Positions 9,712-21,937 of a DNA stretch of 64,000 nucleotides are shown here, one piece after another. The DNA is from Eremomyces bilateralis CBS 781.70 (taxonomy: Eukaryota; Ascomycota; Dothideomycetes; Eremomycetales; Eremomycetaceae). The notes beneath the pieces were generated by a model, which was given only the letters and a program-made list of their open reading frames with translations, was not told the DNA's origin and searched no databases. The first letter of the stretch is position 1, and each line of letters opens with the position of its first letter. The position numbers and the translations under genes were made by a program. The DNA lies in contig NW_022985110.1 in NCBI RefSeq assembly GCF_010015585.1, positions 21,780 to 85,779 on the forward strand, in the 5' to 3' direction.

Positions 9712-11934
9712 TTAATGCGTCGACGAGCTCTCCCAAGGTGCAATTCCTTTGCACCCCGCTACTGAAACTACTCTATCACGGTCCTCGTTTGGGATCGTCT
9801 TCCAAATCCATTCCCTCAACTCCTTTCCAACCTTCTCAATCACATCCACAGCCCATAGAACATCCAGATGTTCATACCCTTCGATAACAGTGCTATGCAC
9901 AAGATTGACACATGGCTCCCTACCACGCTCAAATCGTCGAAGAAGCCGCTGTCCATCGACCAGGTTATCACTTCCGGCGACCCATAGTGCAAACGGAGGT
10001 GCCCGAGAGTCATACCAAGCATATGCAGCCCGCTCCTCTTCCGATCCAGGTGCATGTACCGGTTGAGCACGATTCTCTTCTGGCGCTCTGTGGTCTTCGT
10101 CATCCTCCATTCTCACCTCCCTTTTGGTCGCCAAGATGCACTGTTGGCGAGCAAATCCCATGGAGCCTAGCCACCATGCCATAGACTCCGCAGAAATATA
10201 AACAGGACTCTGAAGAAAATATCGGGGCACTAGGTCACGCTCCCAACGCTCATCCGTCCATTCAAACAAATATGTGAACACTTTGTACCCGAGCCTGCCA
10301 TATATAGCTGAAGGTAACAATTTTTGGAACGTCAACATGGCTGGAATAAAAGCATGGATACCAAACACCATCCGAAACACTTGCGGGGGTAGCATCTTGA
10401 TGAAACGGAAATATACCCGTCGAAGTAACGGTCCTGCGTAGGCTGCAGGTGCCAATCCAGCAAAGAGGCTGATTCTTTCACCGATTACGGGCCTTTGTTT
10501 TTTCGCTAGGGCAACCATGGATGCTGCTGTGCCTTGAGAGTGAGCGACTAATGCAACTTTGCTAAAACCCGTCTCTCGGACCACTCTTGAGATGAGAGCT
10601 GCTAAGTCAAACACCCCCATAGCTCGTAGATTCCATGACCAGAATCGCGGATCGTTTGAAGGCAAGGTCGTATGTCGCGGATTCAGTCCACAACGAGGCG
10701 CACCTAGCCAAATATCGTAGTGAGACTTTGCTAGAAAGAACGCAAGGGAGGATGGACCAGACACTAGATAAGAGCCGGGAGATTGAAGGAGACCAGGTAT
10801 AAGAAGGACAGGGTATTTCCCTTTCGCTTTCGACTTGCCCACGCCCAGAGGAAATGAGGGTCCAGTGCCCGATGATATACTGAAGAGATTATCCGGCCCA
10901 AGAGGACCTCGATCTGCTTGCGGATTGGGAGAGTAATTATGTGGATTGTAGAGATGCCACATGGAAATGAGAAACCCATCCTCCGTTTCAAGAGTATACT
11001 CCTCCAAATCCAACCCTTCGCGAAGAGCATACTGTCGGAAATGTGGAGTCAAAGGATCAGGCCCACCCGCAGTTGGGACAAACGTCTCTTCTACGCCCAG
11101 GGACTCTGGCACCGGTATAGTTGGAGCGGCTGCATTTCGCTCTTCGTCTTTGACGGTTCGTCCTCCATGCTCTTGGAGCCACTCTTCTTGCTGGTAGCGC
11201 CTCTCGTCCGCCCTCCGTTTCTCCTCCTCGTAAAATGGCCGGGATTTCTTTGGATCCCCTTTCATCCTTGCGCGGAAGTATCCCGGAACCTTGCTGCTCC
11301 CGCTAAGGATCGATCCAAGGACAATTACCATGAGGAAACACATGCTCAGAATCATAGAAGTTACCCGAAAGGTAAGACTTTGGAGACCTCGTAATAGACT
11401 CGGCGGGCCATACATAGGAAGCGGGGGAAATAAAGGATTCGTTGTCGGTTGGGATTGAGCTTCACAGAATGGTCCATCCACTCCTAGTCGATCTTCGATA
11501 TTATCGGATCCATTTGACTCTTTTTCCCTGTCAAACACTCTTGAATCTGCCGGCTTATCTGAAGCTTCCTTGATCTTAACATTCATCTCCCCAATTCCAT
11601 GAATTGTCCCATCTTTTGCTATTCGCGTCGAAGGGTCACTCGGGAGACTTTGACCAGGAGGATGGGATTCCAATACATCTTTCAAGACGTTAAGTTTGGC
11701 GGCTTCGGGAATAGGAACGGCGGTGAGCCGCTCTGCGTCGGCAGTCTGAACCACAGGATCCTGAGGCGTCACGAACTTGGCCTTAATTGCCCGTGATGAT
11801 GGGTGTCGAGTCGGCGCATGTTTAGCAAGTCTTGAGGCTTGAATCTCATACTCCGACTGTAGCTCTTGACGGGAAAGCTCCTGTCCAGTATTCACGCTTC
11901 CATTTCGGAATTGGGTCTCAGTTCTAGCGGACAT
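9712..11934 (-). CDS. Membrane-anchored alpha/beta-hydrolase lipase, steryl ester hydrolase-like
   Basis: Single exon, 740 aa from ATG 11934 (frame open to a GTG at 11952). Related yeast enzymes (Yeh1, Yeh2, Tgl1) cleave steryl esters on lipid droplets and at the cell periphery. Seen: a long polar N-terminal region, one hydrophobic segment around residues 180-210, an AB-hydrolase-associated lipase segment (LEEYTLETEDGFLISMWHLY), and the oxyanion/acyl region LLIPGLLQSPGSYL. The nucleophile elbow is AHSQG with Ser near 465, where the usual lipase motif is GHSQG. A C-terminal YEHLDVLWAVD carries the likely catalytic His. The N-terminal anchor and lipase order match the Yeh group. A related acid-lipase-like function cannot be excluded. 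Confidence 0.8.
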   Translation of the reverse strand: MSARTETQFRNGSVNTGQELSRQELQSEYEIQASRLAKHAPTRHPSSRAIKAKFVTPQDPVVQTADAERLTAVPIPEAAKLNVLKDVLESHPPGQSLPSDPSTRIAKDGTIHGIGEMNVKIKEASDKPADSRVFDREKESNGSDNIEDRLGVDGPFCEAQSQPTTNPLFPPLPMYGPPSLLRGLQSLTFRVTSMILSMCFLMVIVLGSILSGSSKVPGYFRARMKGDPKKSRPFYEEEKRRADERRYQQEEWLQEHGGRTVKDEERNAAAPTIPVPESLGVEETFVPTAGGPDPLTPHFRQYALREGLDLEEYTLETEDGFLISMWHLYNPHNYSPNPQADRGPLGPDNLFSISSGTGPSFPLGVGKSKAKGKYPVLLIPGLLQSPGSYLVSGPSSLAFFLAKSHYDIWLGAPRCGLNPRHTTLPSNDPRFWSWNLRAMGVFDLAALISRVVRETGFSKVALVAHSQGTAASMVALAKKQRPVIGERISLFAGLAPAAYAGPLLRRVYFRFIKMLPPQVFRMVFGIHAFIPAMLTFQKLLPSAIYGRLGYKVFTYLFEWTDERWERDLVPRYFLQSPVYISAESMAWWLGSMGFARQQCILATKREVRMEDDEDHRAPEENRAQPVHAPGSEEERAAYAWYDSRAPPFALWVAGSDNLVDGQRLLRRFERGREPCVNLVHSTVIEGYEHLDVLWAVDVIEKVGKELREWIWKTIPNEDRDRVVSVAGCKGIAPWESSSTH

Positions 11935-12512
11935 GGTATTGGATGCGACCACATTGTACTGCGAACCAAAGACTTTTAGATCAACTCAAGGAGCAGGACT
12001 GTAACGGCAACTGTAATAGAGTGTATTAACTGGCGGTCGATGCAAGCTACGGCTAAACGGGTAACCCTAAGATGTCAAGGAACGGACTGTACGCTGGCAT
12101 GTGAGAATTGCATCGCCATCTGAGAATAGATAATTTTGATGATTCAAGCAGGTTCCCGACGATCAAAGCGGACAAATGCATGATGATGCAAGTGGAGCAA
12201 TTCAGTTGTAGATTGTAACTTTGTAAGATCAATAGAGGCACGGTGGCTGGTAAGTTGGATCCACTGTGTTTCCGTGCCCAGTCAGGTAATAGATAACTCA
12301 TCATTCCTGTTGGCTTCATCTACATAGTCTTAATATGACTACAGGTATTAGTTTCGTCTTGGCTGCCATGGAATGCTCAGTTTATTGCCCATCTACAGAT
12401 CGTCAACTAGAGTTTTGATAGTGTATCATACATCGAATTCATCCCGATCGCTTTATCAAACGCCATATCTCAAATACTCGTATACAACGAAAAAGGACAT
12501 TTCGCTTTTCAT
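11935..12512. other. Intergenic, upstream of the lipase gene
   Basis: 578 bp between the lipase start and the end of ERV46, both on the minus strand: lipase promoter plus ERV46 3' UTR. Nothing else is supported. Confidence 0.5.
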
Positions 12513-13925
12513 CTATCCTTGATGTAACTTCTTGACTTTCTGCTGCCCTTCGTATAGCCCTCGATCCACTGCCGCAGCAACGGTCAGTGTACCACCGATC
12601 ACAGCACATACTCCGACCAGGAAACCCGAAAATGATTTGGCTCGTACTTCGCGGTTGATGACCTTCATAGGGGAGATATCCTGTACCAGATTAGTTGATA
12701 GAAGTCCAACCGGTGGAAGCGACTCACGTAGGAAAAGAATACGCCGGGAATACCACCTCGAGCATGCAATCGTTCTTTATGCCCTTCATCTGCATCACTA
12801 CCACCATCGAGGTTTCGTTTATGGCTCGTCACGCTGTATTGATGTGTCTCCACACTTCCGGATGTCCCTTGACCGAAATTCCCCAATCCGACTGAGTCAT
12901 GAGAATCTCCTAGGACATTCGTAATCTGATCGTTCCGTTTCTCCCATCCGAGAGGAAGATAGACAGTGCTGACTACTTTGACGAAGTACATGTAGTTGTA
13001 CTTTTTGTCATCGGTATGCTGCTCGGTACCATCGAGAGGGTTGACATGATGATTCGTCCAGACGCCTCCTACAGCAGTCAATTGTCCACGAGACTTTTCG
13101 GGAAGTGGAGGCCCAAATCGGAGCATGTGGATAATATGGCTCGGGCTGTGGTTCGAATCGTCTTTGAAGTAGTTTTCAAGATCGTGAACATGCAAGTTTC
13201 CACTGCTGAAGGATTTCCCAGGAGAGAAATGGAAGTTTCCCACCACTTTGTTGACGCGGATTGCCCCCTCGATTCGGCATCCTTCATGCAGTTGCTCGTC
13301 CAAATGTTCGGCATAGTGTTCCCGTTCGCATTGCGCAACGCCTTCCCCTCGACCAAAGGACCATTGAACTCCGGCATATGCGTCTCGAACTTCGGCACAT
13401 GTGTTGCAGCACCCGTTCTTCTTCGCAGAGTCTGGCGCGGGAGCACCATAGCATTCACCACAGTAGTCGGGATCCAAGTGAGTGGCGGTATCTTCGTGGC
13501 TACAGCAAGGTCAGTTTGTATTGCGCACGGAAACAAAGTCTAGAAACTCACAGTTCCAGCGCGTTGCTCTCAATAACACTGCCACCTTCGTTCTCTGGAC
13601 GGAGTCGAACTTTGTTCACTCCATGCAAAACACCCATCTGTACTTCACCGCTTACATCCATGACATCCAGCGTAAGCAATTCGCATGGAACCCTTGGGAA
13701 GGTAATGTTCATGTGTATCTCCATCTTCTCCCCTCGACCTTTATCAACGACCAGCTCGGCTTTTACGGCAACTCGTCGATAATCGCGCCATTCCCCCCAG
13801 ACAAGCCAAAGCATGAGAATGAGCGAGACGATGGTCACGATCCCTCCGGAGGTCGTCCGTATCCGCGCATCTTCGACCGTTTTTGTGAAGGCATCGAGCC
13901 GTACGAAACGACTTTTCGGAGGCAT
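12513..13925 (-). CDS. ERV46: COPII vesicle cargo-receptor subunit Erv46 (ERGIC3)
   Basis: Exons on the minus strand 13925-13552, 13499-12728 and 12680-12513; 437 aa. Erv46 pairs with Erv41 and cycles between ER and Golgi to retrieve or carry cargo. Seen: cytosolic N terminus FVRLDAFTKTVEDARIRT, first membrane segment about residues 27-46, a large lumenal domain with the family motif HLDPDYCGECYGA and clustered cysteines (CCNTCAEVR), and a second membrane segment around residues 398-420 (GFLVGVCAVIGGTLTVAAA). The short cytosolic tail carries KVKKLHQG, a possible dilysine-like retrieval signal. Introns are 52 and 47 nt, both GTGAGT...AG. The third exon was found by splicing, since the raw frame stops inside intron 2. 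Confidence 0.92.
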
Positions 13926-14818
13926 GGTGACCTGGGTTGGGAGTACGTTGCACAGGCCTATCGATTCGAGGTCGAAGTGCTAAATGGCACGGAGCAATGC
14001 CAAAGCGGTTGGAGTAAAGGACTACCTGCAGACGGATCGCATCATCAAATCAGCCATTTCTTCTCGTCTTCCCAGAGTTCAACGACCTACAATTGCGATT
14101 CCGCCCAAACCAGGACTCGGGCAATGATTAATATGCGAAGAGAGCTCTTCATTGCACAAACCACAGGTCAGTCCAATGCTGAGCTGGAGCGTTGCATTAG
14201 GACGAGTTCAGGAATGAGGGGAATCCTTCGTGGTATGGAACGGTGGTGTCCAGATGTGGTGAGCACTGCTAGAGTTATGTGGATGGTCGAGACGCTGGTT
14301 GAATCGTGTCCTCCACGTTCTTGAAACGGTATGAGCAACCCAACCAATCAAAACGCGTTTCATTCGAGCCTCCACAATACTTCCGCTTTAAGCTGGTGGA
14401 CATTCACCCATAGTTACCGGTACTCTTATGATACAACTGATACAGGTCACAATGGGACCATCATATTCGTACCGGTATCATATATGAGCAAATGACCCGG
14501 AATATCACTGGGGTATACACTTGAGCATTTAAATTCCGTATATTTTCTCGGGCAAGGCAGTTGTGACTACCGACCGAGGTTCAATGCCTTTGCTTCAGCT
14601 AAATGTACTCCGTAACGAGCGCATGTCACTATCAAAGCCCGGGTACTGGTACTGAAACGAATGTCAATTGTATCATCACGATATCAATTGTTGGCACTTG
14701 AAGAACCTCCACCTAGCACTGACAACGATACCAGTGCCACGCCGGTCATGAGTCGTTCCATTCATACATAACAGCATAGCAGTGCATAATCTATTCGTCA
14801 GACGGCATGAAACTAATC
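13926..14818. other. Intergenic, ERV46 promoter and 3' side of the Zn2Cys6 gene
   Basis: 893 bp. A long plus-strand open frame (to 14324) overlaps ERV46 exon 1 antisense and is not credible. Two copies of the palindrome TACCGGTA lie at 14415-14422 and 14470-14477. Confidence 0.5.
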
Positions 14819-17622
14819 CTACTTGGGTTGGCCGAATTGCCGCTCATTAACCGTTTCGAATCCTCGAAATACATCTCGAGAATGAAACTGAGCAAGGGAC
14901 TCCTTTTCCATCTCCCCGGACATTGGGGGCTCGGGTCGGCTTTGAGATCCGGAATATCCCGGTGGTACGAATTGAGGGGCACCGGATCCCATGGATGGGT
15001 TGAACTGCTCCGTGCAGCCCCTACCAGAAGGTCCCTTCTGGTAGACATGCTGGTTGGGAATGCCAGTCTGCCGGTGAACCGACTCGGAATAAGTTCGTGG
15101 AGGATTCATGGAAGGTGCTTCGGCCATTTCAACGTCCGGAAAATCTCCATCTTCATCCGAATCACTCGCAAGATCGGTGACGGTTACTTCGGGGGCGGGA
15201 ACTCCGGCGCGAGATATGGCGGTTTGAGCGAGCGATGGTTTTTCCGCAAGATTCGAGAGCACAGTACGAGATGCGTCGAGCATCCGGACTGCCCCTTCGA
15301 GGAACCCCTCACCATCTTCTGTCAAACCGTTGGGCAAACCACCGTAAATAGCACCTTCACTGCTACCGGTTGTATGGGATGCCCGCATTCGCACCTTTCC
15401 ACGGGACACGCCTAATGTCCAGCGATACTCCGCGAGACGATGCTTGTAAAACTCGGCCTCTTCGCGAGCTGGAGCGGTGGCCCAGAGAAGCGAACCAAAA
15501 GTGCCAATCAAAGTGAAATTGATTTTGGATGGAAAATACCAGAACGATTGTAGATGTTCGGGTTTGAGCCGGTTTACAAAGTCCATTGCAGAGATCAGTC
15601 TTGTTTTCGCTGCGGACCGGCAAATGTAAATCAAGTAAGGATCGATATGTGGGGATGGTCCGGGATTCATTGCCCCGGAGGATGGGGTGGTGGAGGATGG
15701 AACTGATGTCGGAGGCGTGGGCGAGGCGTTGAGGCTAGGGGACATGGAACGTGAAATCGAACTCGTTGCAGTTGGGTTGGACGTCGTGCTTATGGATGAT
15801 GCGGAGGCAATCGTCGCCGGAAGGGGTAGTGTCGACAGTGACTGGACGATACGTCGATGCAGAGTGATTTCTGTGGCGAAATAAGCCAGGTGCAGAAAGC
15901 CTAGCAGAATCAGTGAGTGGCTCTGGGAATCAAGGGAGGTTGACAAACCTGTTCCGCTCAATACGCCCGGTTGATAGTTGTCCATCCGTGCTGCCGGGGG
16001 GAGTTTGGCAAACCAGTCCTTCAAGCGAATCTGGACGGGTTTCGCTCGTTCCAAGATCAATTGGGTACTTTGCAAACCAGCATCCTTGAAATCGCGTATC
16101 GCCGTCTGCGTATAGAAGGTGTCCATAATCTCACCCATGATTGCGGTCAAACCGATCATCTCGGCAAAAAGCACCTGTCCCTTTGCAGCCTCGTCGAGCT
16201 CCTCTTCTGTGATCCCCAGTTCTCCAACATCAACTGCAGTGCTGTTGCTCTCATCGAAGTCCTGGTTCGCGATAGGTTTGACGGCCCAATTGGCAGGAAA
16301 TATATGACTCGGGCGGCCGTGAATCAGGCTACTCCATTTATCTTGCATATACAAGGCCCATGCAATCCGCTTTCGTAAACCCCTTTCCCAAGCCGGGACA
16401 CTCCAACTGCTACAGTCGAGATGTAAGCCCAAATCTTGGCCGATCGCCACCAGTTGGGTGGTGAGAGACCAGGAATCTGCCTCGGGCCTCTGAAGCAGGA
16501 GCAATCCGGCTTGGACGGTATTTAGTTTCGGACGTGTCATTGCTGCCGCAAGGCTGCGCATCGCAATGGATTCCAGGGCAATTGTATTGGGACGAGGAAG
16601 TGATGCGAGTGTGGGATCATGAGACCACCAATTTAACGCCAAAAGATACATGCCCGCAAGAAGTGTGGGAGAGGAGGCCGGATCACCATTTAGAAGTCGC
16701 TCTAAAAAGATCCGCTTCTGAATGATTGGGAAGCTCGGATGGACGATCTCGAAATAAAGAGAGATCAATTTGCTGCCATGTGGATGCACCAGTTGTTCGA
16801 CGGCGGAAAGCGCCTCGGAATCCTCGCCATATTCTTGTGAGCACTCGTCAGGTAACATAATGAAACATTCATGATCGTTCACTTTTCGTAATGTTCCCAA
16901 GTCGAATCGTGATTCATTATGGGTGTCGAATATACTCAGCGAAATGAGGGACGGGTCGAAGGGGGTGGTCTGGCCAATGTACCGACTGAACTTTCGTCGT
17001 TGCAAACCAAGGGTTTCACCAAGGAGTTTGTTGGCACCGTTTTCAAGATCGCGGTTGAGGTTTGGGGAGATGGCCACGTTTGACCCAGATTTAGAGAGAT
17101 GATTGGAAAGGTATGAATGTGAGGATAGTACCTTTGGTGTGGGCGATGTATTCCTATTTTGCCGTTTACCTTCATCAGTGGATCTGATATCGAAGTTAGC
17201 ATGGTCTGTAGAAGCGCCAGACTAGATGGGTGCATCCCGTCTCACCTTTTCTTGGTCTCTTCCCCGTTACTCGCATTCCCATTGGGTAACTTCCGCTTTC
17301 GAGGTAGAGGACTCTGTACGAAAGTACACTCCTGGTGGTGGAACTCACACAGTACACAGAGGATTTTCCCTTCGTGGATAACGCACCGACTCTTCCGACG
17401 ACGACAGGCGTCGCAAGGTCTTTCACGGCGACTACGAATGTTCGTCGCTCCGTTGATGGTCGCGGGTTTCAGCTGAACAGCATTCTCTTTCTCCCTTGAC
17501 ATATGCGACGGCCGGTTGGATTGTGTCTGGGATGAGACCGGCGATGGTCGAATATGAGGGGATGAAATCGGTAGTACTGGACTGGGGCCAGAAATTGGGC
17601 GTTGCATGGCCACGACAGCCAT
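14819..17622 (-). CDS. Zn2Cys6 transcription factor, TamA/Dal81-like
   Basis: Exons on the minus strand 17622-17246 and 17183-14819; 913 aa. The 62-nt intron (GTGAGA...ATATCAG with branch GCTAAC) joins the zinc-cluster exon to a long open second exon that runs without stop from the splice site. Cysteines 70, 73, 80, 89, 92 and 99 form a Gal4-type binuclear cluster, followed by the basic PRKRKL. The fungal-specific middle homology region follows, with LYFEIVHPSFPI, LALNWWSH, LLLLQRPEADSW, GLHLDCSSW and WALYMQDKWSSL. Ser/Thr/Pro-rich and acidic segments lie in the C-terminal half. The cluster and middle region resemble Aspergillus TamA / yeast Dal81, a coactivator in nitrogen metabolism, but this assignment is from memory and unverified. 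It would act in the nucleus. Confidence 0.85.
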
Positions 17623-19413
17623 GATATCCCACTCGATCGGAATCGTTCTTCAGCGGAGACAGCGAAGCTCTTTTTCGCAGATCTCTAGGTGGTATCGATA
17701 CTCAATTCTTGGACAACTTTGATTAGTCCAAGATAAGGCTGTGTGCAGCAGCGAATCAGCTTCAGGCCGGAGCTGCCAAAGCTACTGGGTAGTCGATGAT
17801 TGCCAGGTTAGTCCCTCCAACGAAGTGGGAGAATCCCGCAGTATTGAGACTGCATAAGGCACAATACGTCAACACCGTTATTGGTTCCAATTGGGAAGAA
17901 GGAATTGAGGGGGGTGTAGAAATCGTACATATTTGGAGTACAGGTACCGGTACTTTTGACTCTTCAAACCCGATGTGACTAGAGAACGAACGTATTGATG
18001 GCTTGGCCGCTTGACCGCTCTCGGTATGGCAACTGAGATGTACAGGCGAGAGGACCAAAAGACATGAACAACCCACTTGGGGTAACTCAAAAGCAACAGT
18101 CAAGCTCGACCATATAAACTTCCCCCCAGGGATTGGAGGAGAATGATGTAGAGAGTGGTTCGCTCTGTCATTGGAGCGATTCTCAAAACCAAGACTAGAG
18201 ATGCAACCAGACAGCCCAAACAGACTGCAAGATATATCCCGAGTAAGGTCCGTAATACAATCTGAGTGTTTGGCGAATTGATAACGTAGGTCGAGACGGT
18301 ACGGGGGAATAACTCTAAGCGTCTAAACAGGTTGACAAGTGCTGAATCGGGAGAACCGGAAGAAGGCTGCAGAATGATAGAATGCAGGTTACAGCACGAA
18401 CTAACAGATTCGAGAGCACCCGACTTGATCGGAGCAACGGACGAGGGCGAAAAGCAGGCCGGATTGCAGGATATTGGGAGTAAGGAAAAAGAAGTGAGAT
18501 GATGTCGAAACGAGAATGCAGTTGAAATTATTAATACGTGATAGCTACCCGGAAGATTCCCATGAACACATGAAGCCGTTCCGTTTAAGGATGAGACGCG
18601 GTTGAATTAGGAGACGGAGGTTGAGGGCCGGGGGGAAGGAGCGTCTGTCCGATGCATGCTTAGTTCTTAGGTAATGAGAAATTGGCGATTTGGATCTGAT
18701 TGGCCGTTTCCTAAAGGATTCCATGTCCCATCAACGCCAGAGACGCCCCAGACGCGATTGGGACTTGGGGGGCCAACGTCAATAGATAAATGATTCTTGT
18801 CTGATTGGTCGGATGACAGTATCTCAATATCTTCCAGATAATGCATGATAATAGAAAGTACGGTACGGTAAGGAATCCTGCTGTCACAGGTGAGACAAGA
18901 CGATAATAGGACAAATGAAGACATTCTGCATATTGATGCTACTGCTAAGGTAGGGTGATTGAACCTCCTGAAAAAACCTATGTCGTCACTTGTCACTCTG
19001 TGTCATCACGGGCCTTGGTGCCAAAATGTGCTTCTCATTGTAACATTCAATAGCATCCTCCATAGTCCACAGATTTGCTAGACCCGCACGGTAGATTCTC
19101 GAATCTCGACAAACGACAGTGTACAACAAAATTGGAGAATTGTCAGGACCACAACTGATAAGCAACTGAAGCTATTCCGTACATAGTACGCTATCCATCA
19201 TCCATGACCGGGTCCAGCGAGGTGCGAACAGTTCATGTTTCAACTTTCATCACCCGTACTGTCATTCTGCGCCTCTTGTATGATTGTATCAAGGCACTCG
19301 ATTTAATGTGGTCGAAAATCATCAATTCTATTTGAAATACCCAATCAATCATACAAGCTGTCCCATCGGTGCAACCACGTCAATCAAGAAGAAATCAAGA
19401 AATACTTCAGCTA
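17623..19413. other. Long intergenic region upstream of the Zn2Cys6 gene
   Basis: 1.79 kb, the longest gap in the window, between the regulator's start and the end of the acyl-CoA synthetase gene (both minus). It probably holds a long promoter or 5' UTR. It contains a 10-bp perfect palindrome GTACCGGTAC at 17944-17953. No open frame resembles a protein. Confidence 0.5.
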
Positions 19414-21552
19414 TTAAAGCAGCGCTTTCCGAGTCTCCAGTGCCTCAAGATCTTTTTCCGTGAATGGCACATATGTCTTCTGGTTGATCGGCATCCAGTA
19501 CAGCTTGTCTCCTGATACTGCCACTTTCTTCGGGTCGATGCCATCTGCCCTTAACGGTCCTTTCTGAAGTTTCATAGTCCCCGTGTAGGCAAGTTCTTCG
19601 GTGACTCGCAGGAAAATGGGGACCGCATATTTTGGCAATTGACCAAGGACATGTGTCGCCAGACTTTGGAAATCGAACTGGGCTAGGCTCACCCCTTGAG
19701 CCAACACCACCGCTGCACATCCTGCTCTTCCATCCGTATGGGGGACGTTGACACCATAGACATTCGTTTCGGCGATCTGATCGAACTTTCCAACCACATC
19801 AGACACTTCATTGGTCGAGACGTTCTCGGACTTCCAACGGAAGGTATCTCCAAGTCGGTCGACGAAGAAAACCCGGCCATCGGAATCGCGTCGCAGCAAA
19901 TCCCCCGCTCGGAACCACCTATTGCAGATCAGTAGAGTTCCAGACGTTCAGTTACGGGCACTTACAGGTCTCCTTTCTTAAACACGTTGTAAATCTTTCG
20001 CTTATCGCCCGCTCCCCGATTCTTATAGTATCCGTGGAAGGCCGCATCGGGGTTTTCGGGATCTAGGCGATGGAGTGCTTCACCTGGCTCTCCGGTTTTG
20101 CATGGAATGGCCCATCCATCCTTATTTCGCAGAATTTCTTGCGTATCAATATCGATCTTGACAAACACTTCGTTGCTCCCATTGTAATAGTCCCAGAGCA
20201 GACCACGCAGTCCAATGGCATTCTGCGTTAACGGGCCATAATTTCGGTTGAAGGTGGATCCCAACCCATCTGTCGCGGCGTACAGCTCATTGATGCAAGG
20301 AATCCCGAATCGTTCCCGGAAAGGTCCCCAAACATCAGGTCTCATCCCATTGCCCCAAGCCATGTGGACGTTGTGAGCCTTGTCGAGAGGGCTCGGATCT
20401 CCGTTCAGCAAGTACCGACAGAGCTCTCCAACATATTGGATGACGTTGGCCTTACTCGCTCGGACATCGGGCCAGAAGGTCTTGTGGGAGAACTTGCGCC
20501 CTAAGACGATGGCACTGCCAGCATGGACCGAAGGGGTCACACAAAGGCCATGCGCTGCACCATGGTACAACGGCATGCAAGTGTACATTCGGTCTCCGGG
20601 CTTTAGCCTCAAATAGCCGGAAATACCGTGGCCGGTCAACAACTCTCGTCCCGTCATCATGAGAACAGCCTTAGGAAGCCCGGTCGTCCCTGACGTATAA
20701 ATCAGAGAGCGGACGTCCGCAGGGTCCAAACACGTTCGTCGAGAAAGCGGCAATGGAGTCGTATTGGGCAATGTGAAAGGAAAATCCGGCCCATAGGTCA
20801 GGATTTGAACATTCAGATCTGACAACTCCTTCGCACACGGCTCAACAAGGTTCATGACATCTCGGTCGCAGATGAGAAAGCGGGACTCGCACAACTAATT
20901 CTCATTAGCCGAAAGACCCTTTGCAAGCATGCCTGTTCGACTCACCTCAACGCAATGTACCAAGCTCTTACTCGTAAGATTGCAGTTGATGAAACTGGGA
21001 ACGGCTCCGATACCATCCAAAGCGAACCAAAGCATCATATACTCGGGAGTATTGCCGCCATCAATAGCAACAATCTCCTTAGCCTTGACACCAAGATCAT
21101 TCATCAGCCAATTGCCAAGTCGAGTGACTCCATCTAGGAATCCGCGCCATGTGTATTCACGGCCTTCGAAGATCAAGAATACTTCATCGGGCCGATTCAC
21201 AGTGGCTTGCTCGTGGAAAACATCATATGTCGTCATTTTCTTCGCCGCAATCATGGACTCCATATACTTGAGAGCACTGTTAGGAGTATTCGCCAATGCA
21301 TGCGAAGTTAGGTCGTGCCACAAATGATATTTTGCATTCAGGTAAGCAGAGGCGGCGGCGCCGCCTGCGAGTGCGAGAGGTACTGATGTCCATTGTGTCA
21401 GTCATATTCAATGGAGAAGATTTTCTTTCGGTGGTGGCATCGCTTGGGCTCGAAGACTCGGAAGACGCTGAAGTTGAAGTTGAGGATGGGAATAAGATGG
21501 GAATAAGAACTTATAACCGAGTGCGGGGTGCGGGGATCAACTTACACGCCAT
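19414..21552 (-). CDS. FAT1: Very-long-chain acyl-CoA synthetase / fatty acid transporter, FAT1 family
   Basis: Exons on the minus strand 21552-21546, 21382-20946, 20894-19966 and 19918-19414; 625 aa. The enzyme activates long and very-long-chain fatty acids to acyl-CoA and is linked to fatty acid uptake; in fungi it sits in ER, peroxisomal or plasma membranes. Seen: an N-terminal hydrophobic stretch (PLALAGGAAASAY), then TTYDVFHEQA. The AMP-binding motif LIYTSGTTGLPKAV lies near residues 208-221. CMPLYHGAA and the FATP/VLACS-type segment GYYKN follow, then DLLRRDSDGRVFFVDRLGDTFRWKSENVS. The C terminus ALL is not a canonical peroxisomal signal. The first coding exon is only 7 nt (ATGGCGT), followed by a 163-nt GTAAGT...CAG intron; it restores MALPLALAGG. 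Without it the frame has no suitable ATG upstream of the hydrophobic stretch. Confidence 0.9.
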
Positions 21553-21937
21553 GACAATCACAGGTACTGATCCAAGAATTCGGGGATAGATAAATGGAGG
21601 GAAATCTTAGCAGTTCAATGACAAAGTACTCACTGACAGTTGATAAAGGTATTCCATTTGAAAACTTGTACCAAATCTCAAAAGTCGTGAACGCTTACCC
21701 GCGGGGTTGCTATGGAGGTCGGTTGAGTTTGCGGGGATCCTCGGTGCACGCAGTTCTCTGGGAAAACGGCAATTCTTCGTCTCCACTCCCCACAAGCAGC
21801 CCGATCTCGAAGCCGATACGGCAGGTTGTATTCGGTACTTGTCGGTATCTTTATTCGCGCCCGTTATATTGAAGTTTAGACGTGCGGGTTCCCAGCCCTC
21901 CAAGTGTCTCACCAGACGAGGATACTGATTCTCCTAG
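21553..21937. other. Intergenic, FAT1 promoter
   Basis: 385 bp between the FAT1 start and the end of the carboxypeptidase gene. No gene seen. Confidence 0.5.

Noticed and set aside
13482-14324. 280-codon plus-strand open frame
   Set aside because: Antisense to ERV46 exon 1 and its promoter, with no domain or conserved motif; ERV46 on the minus strand is certain.
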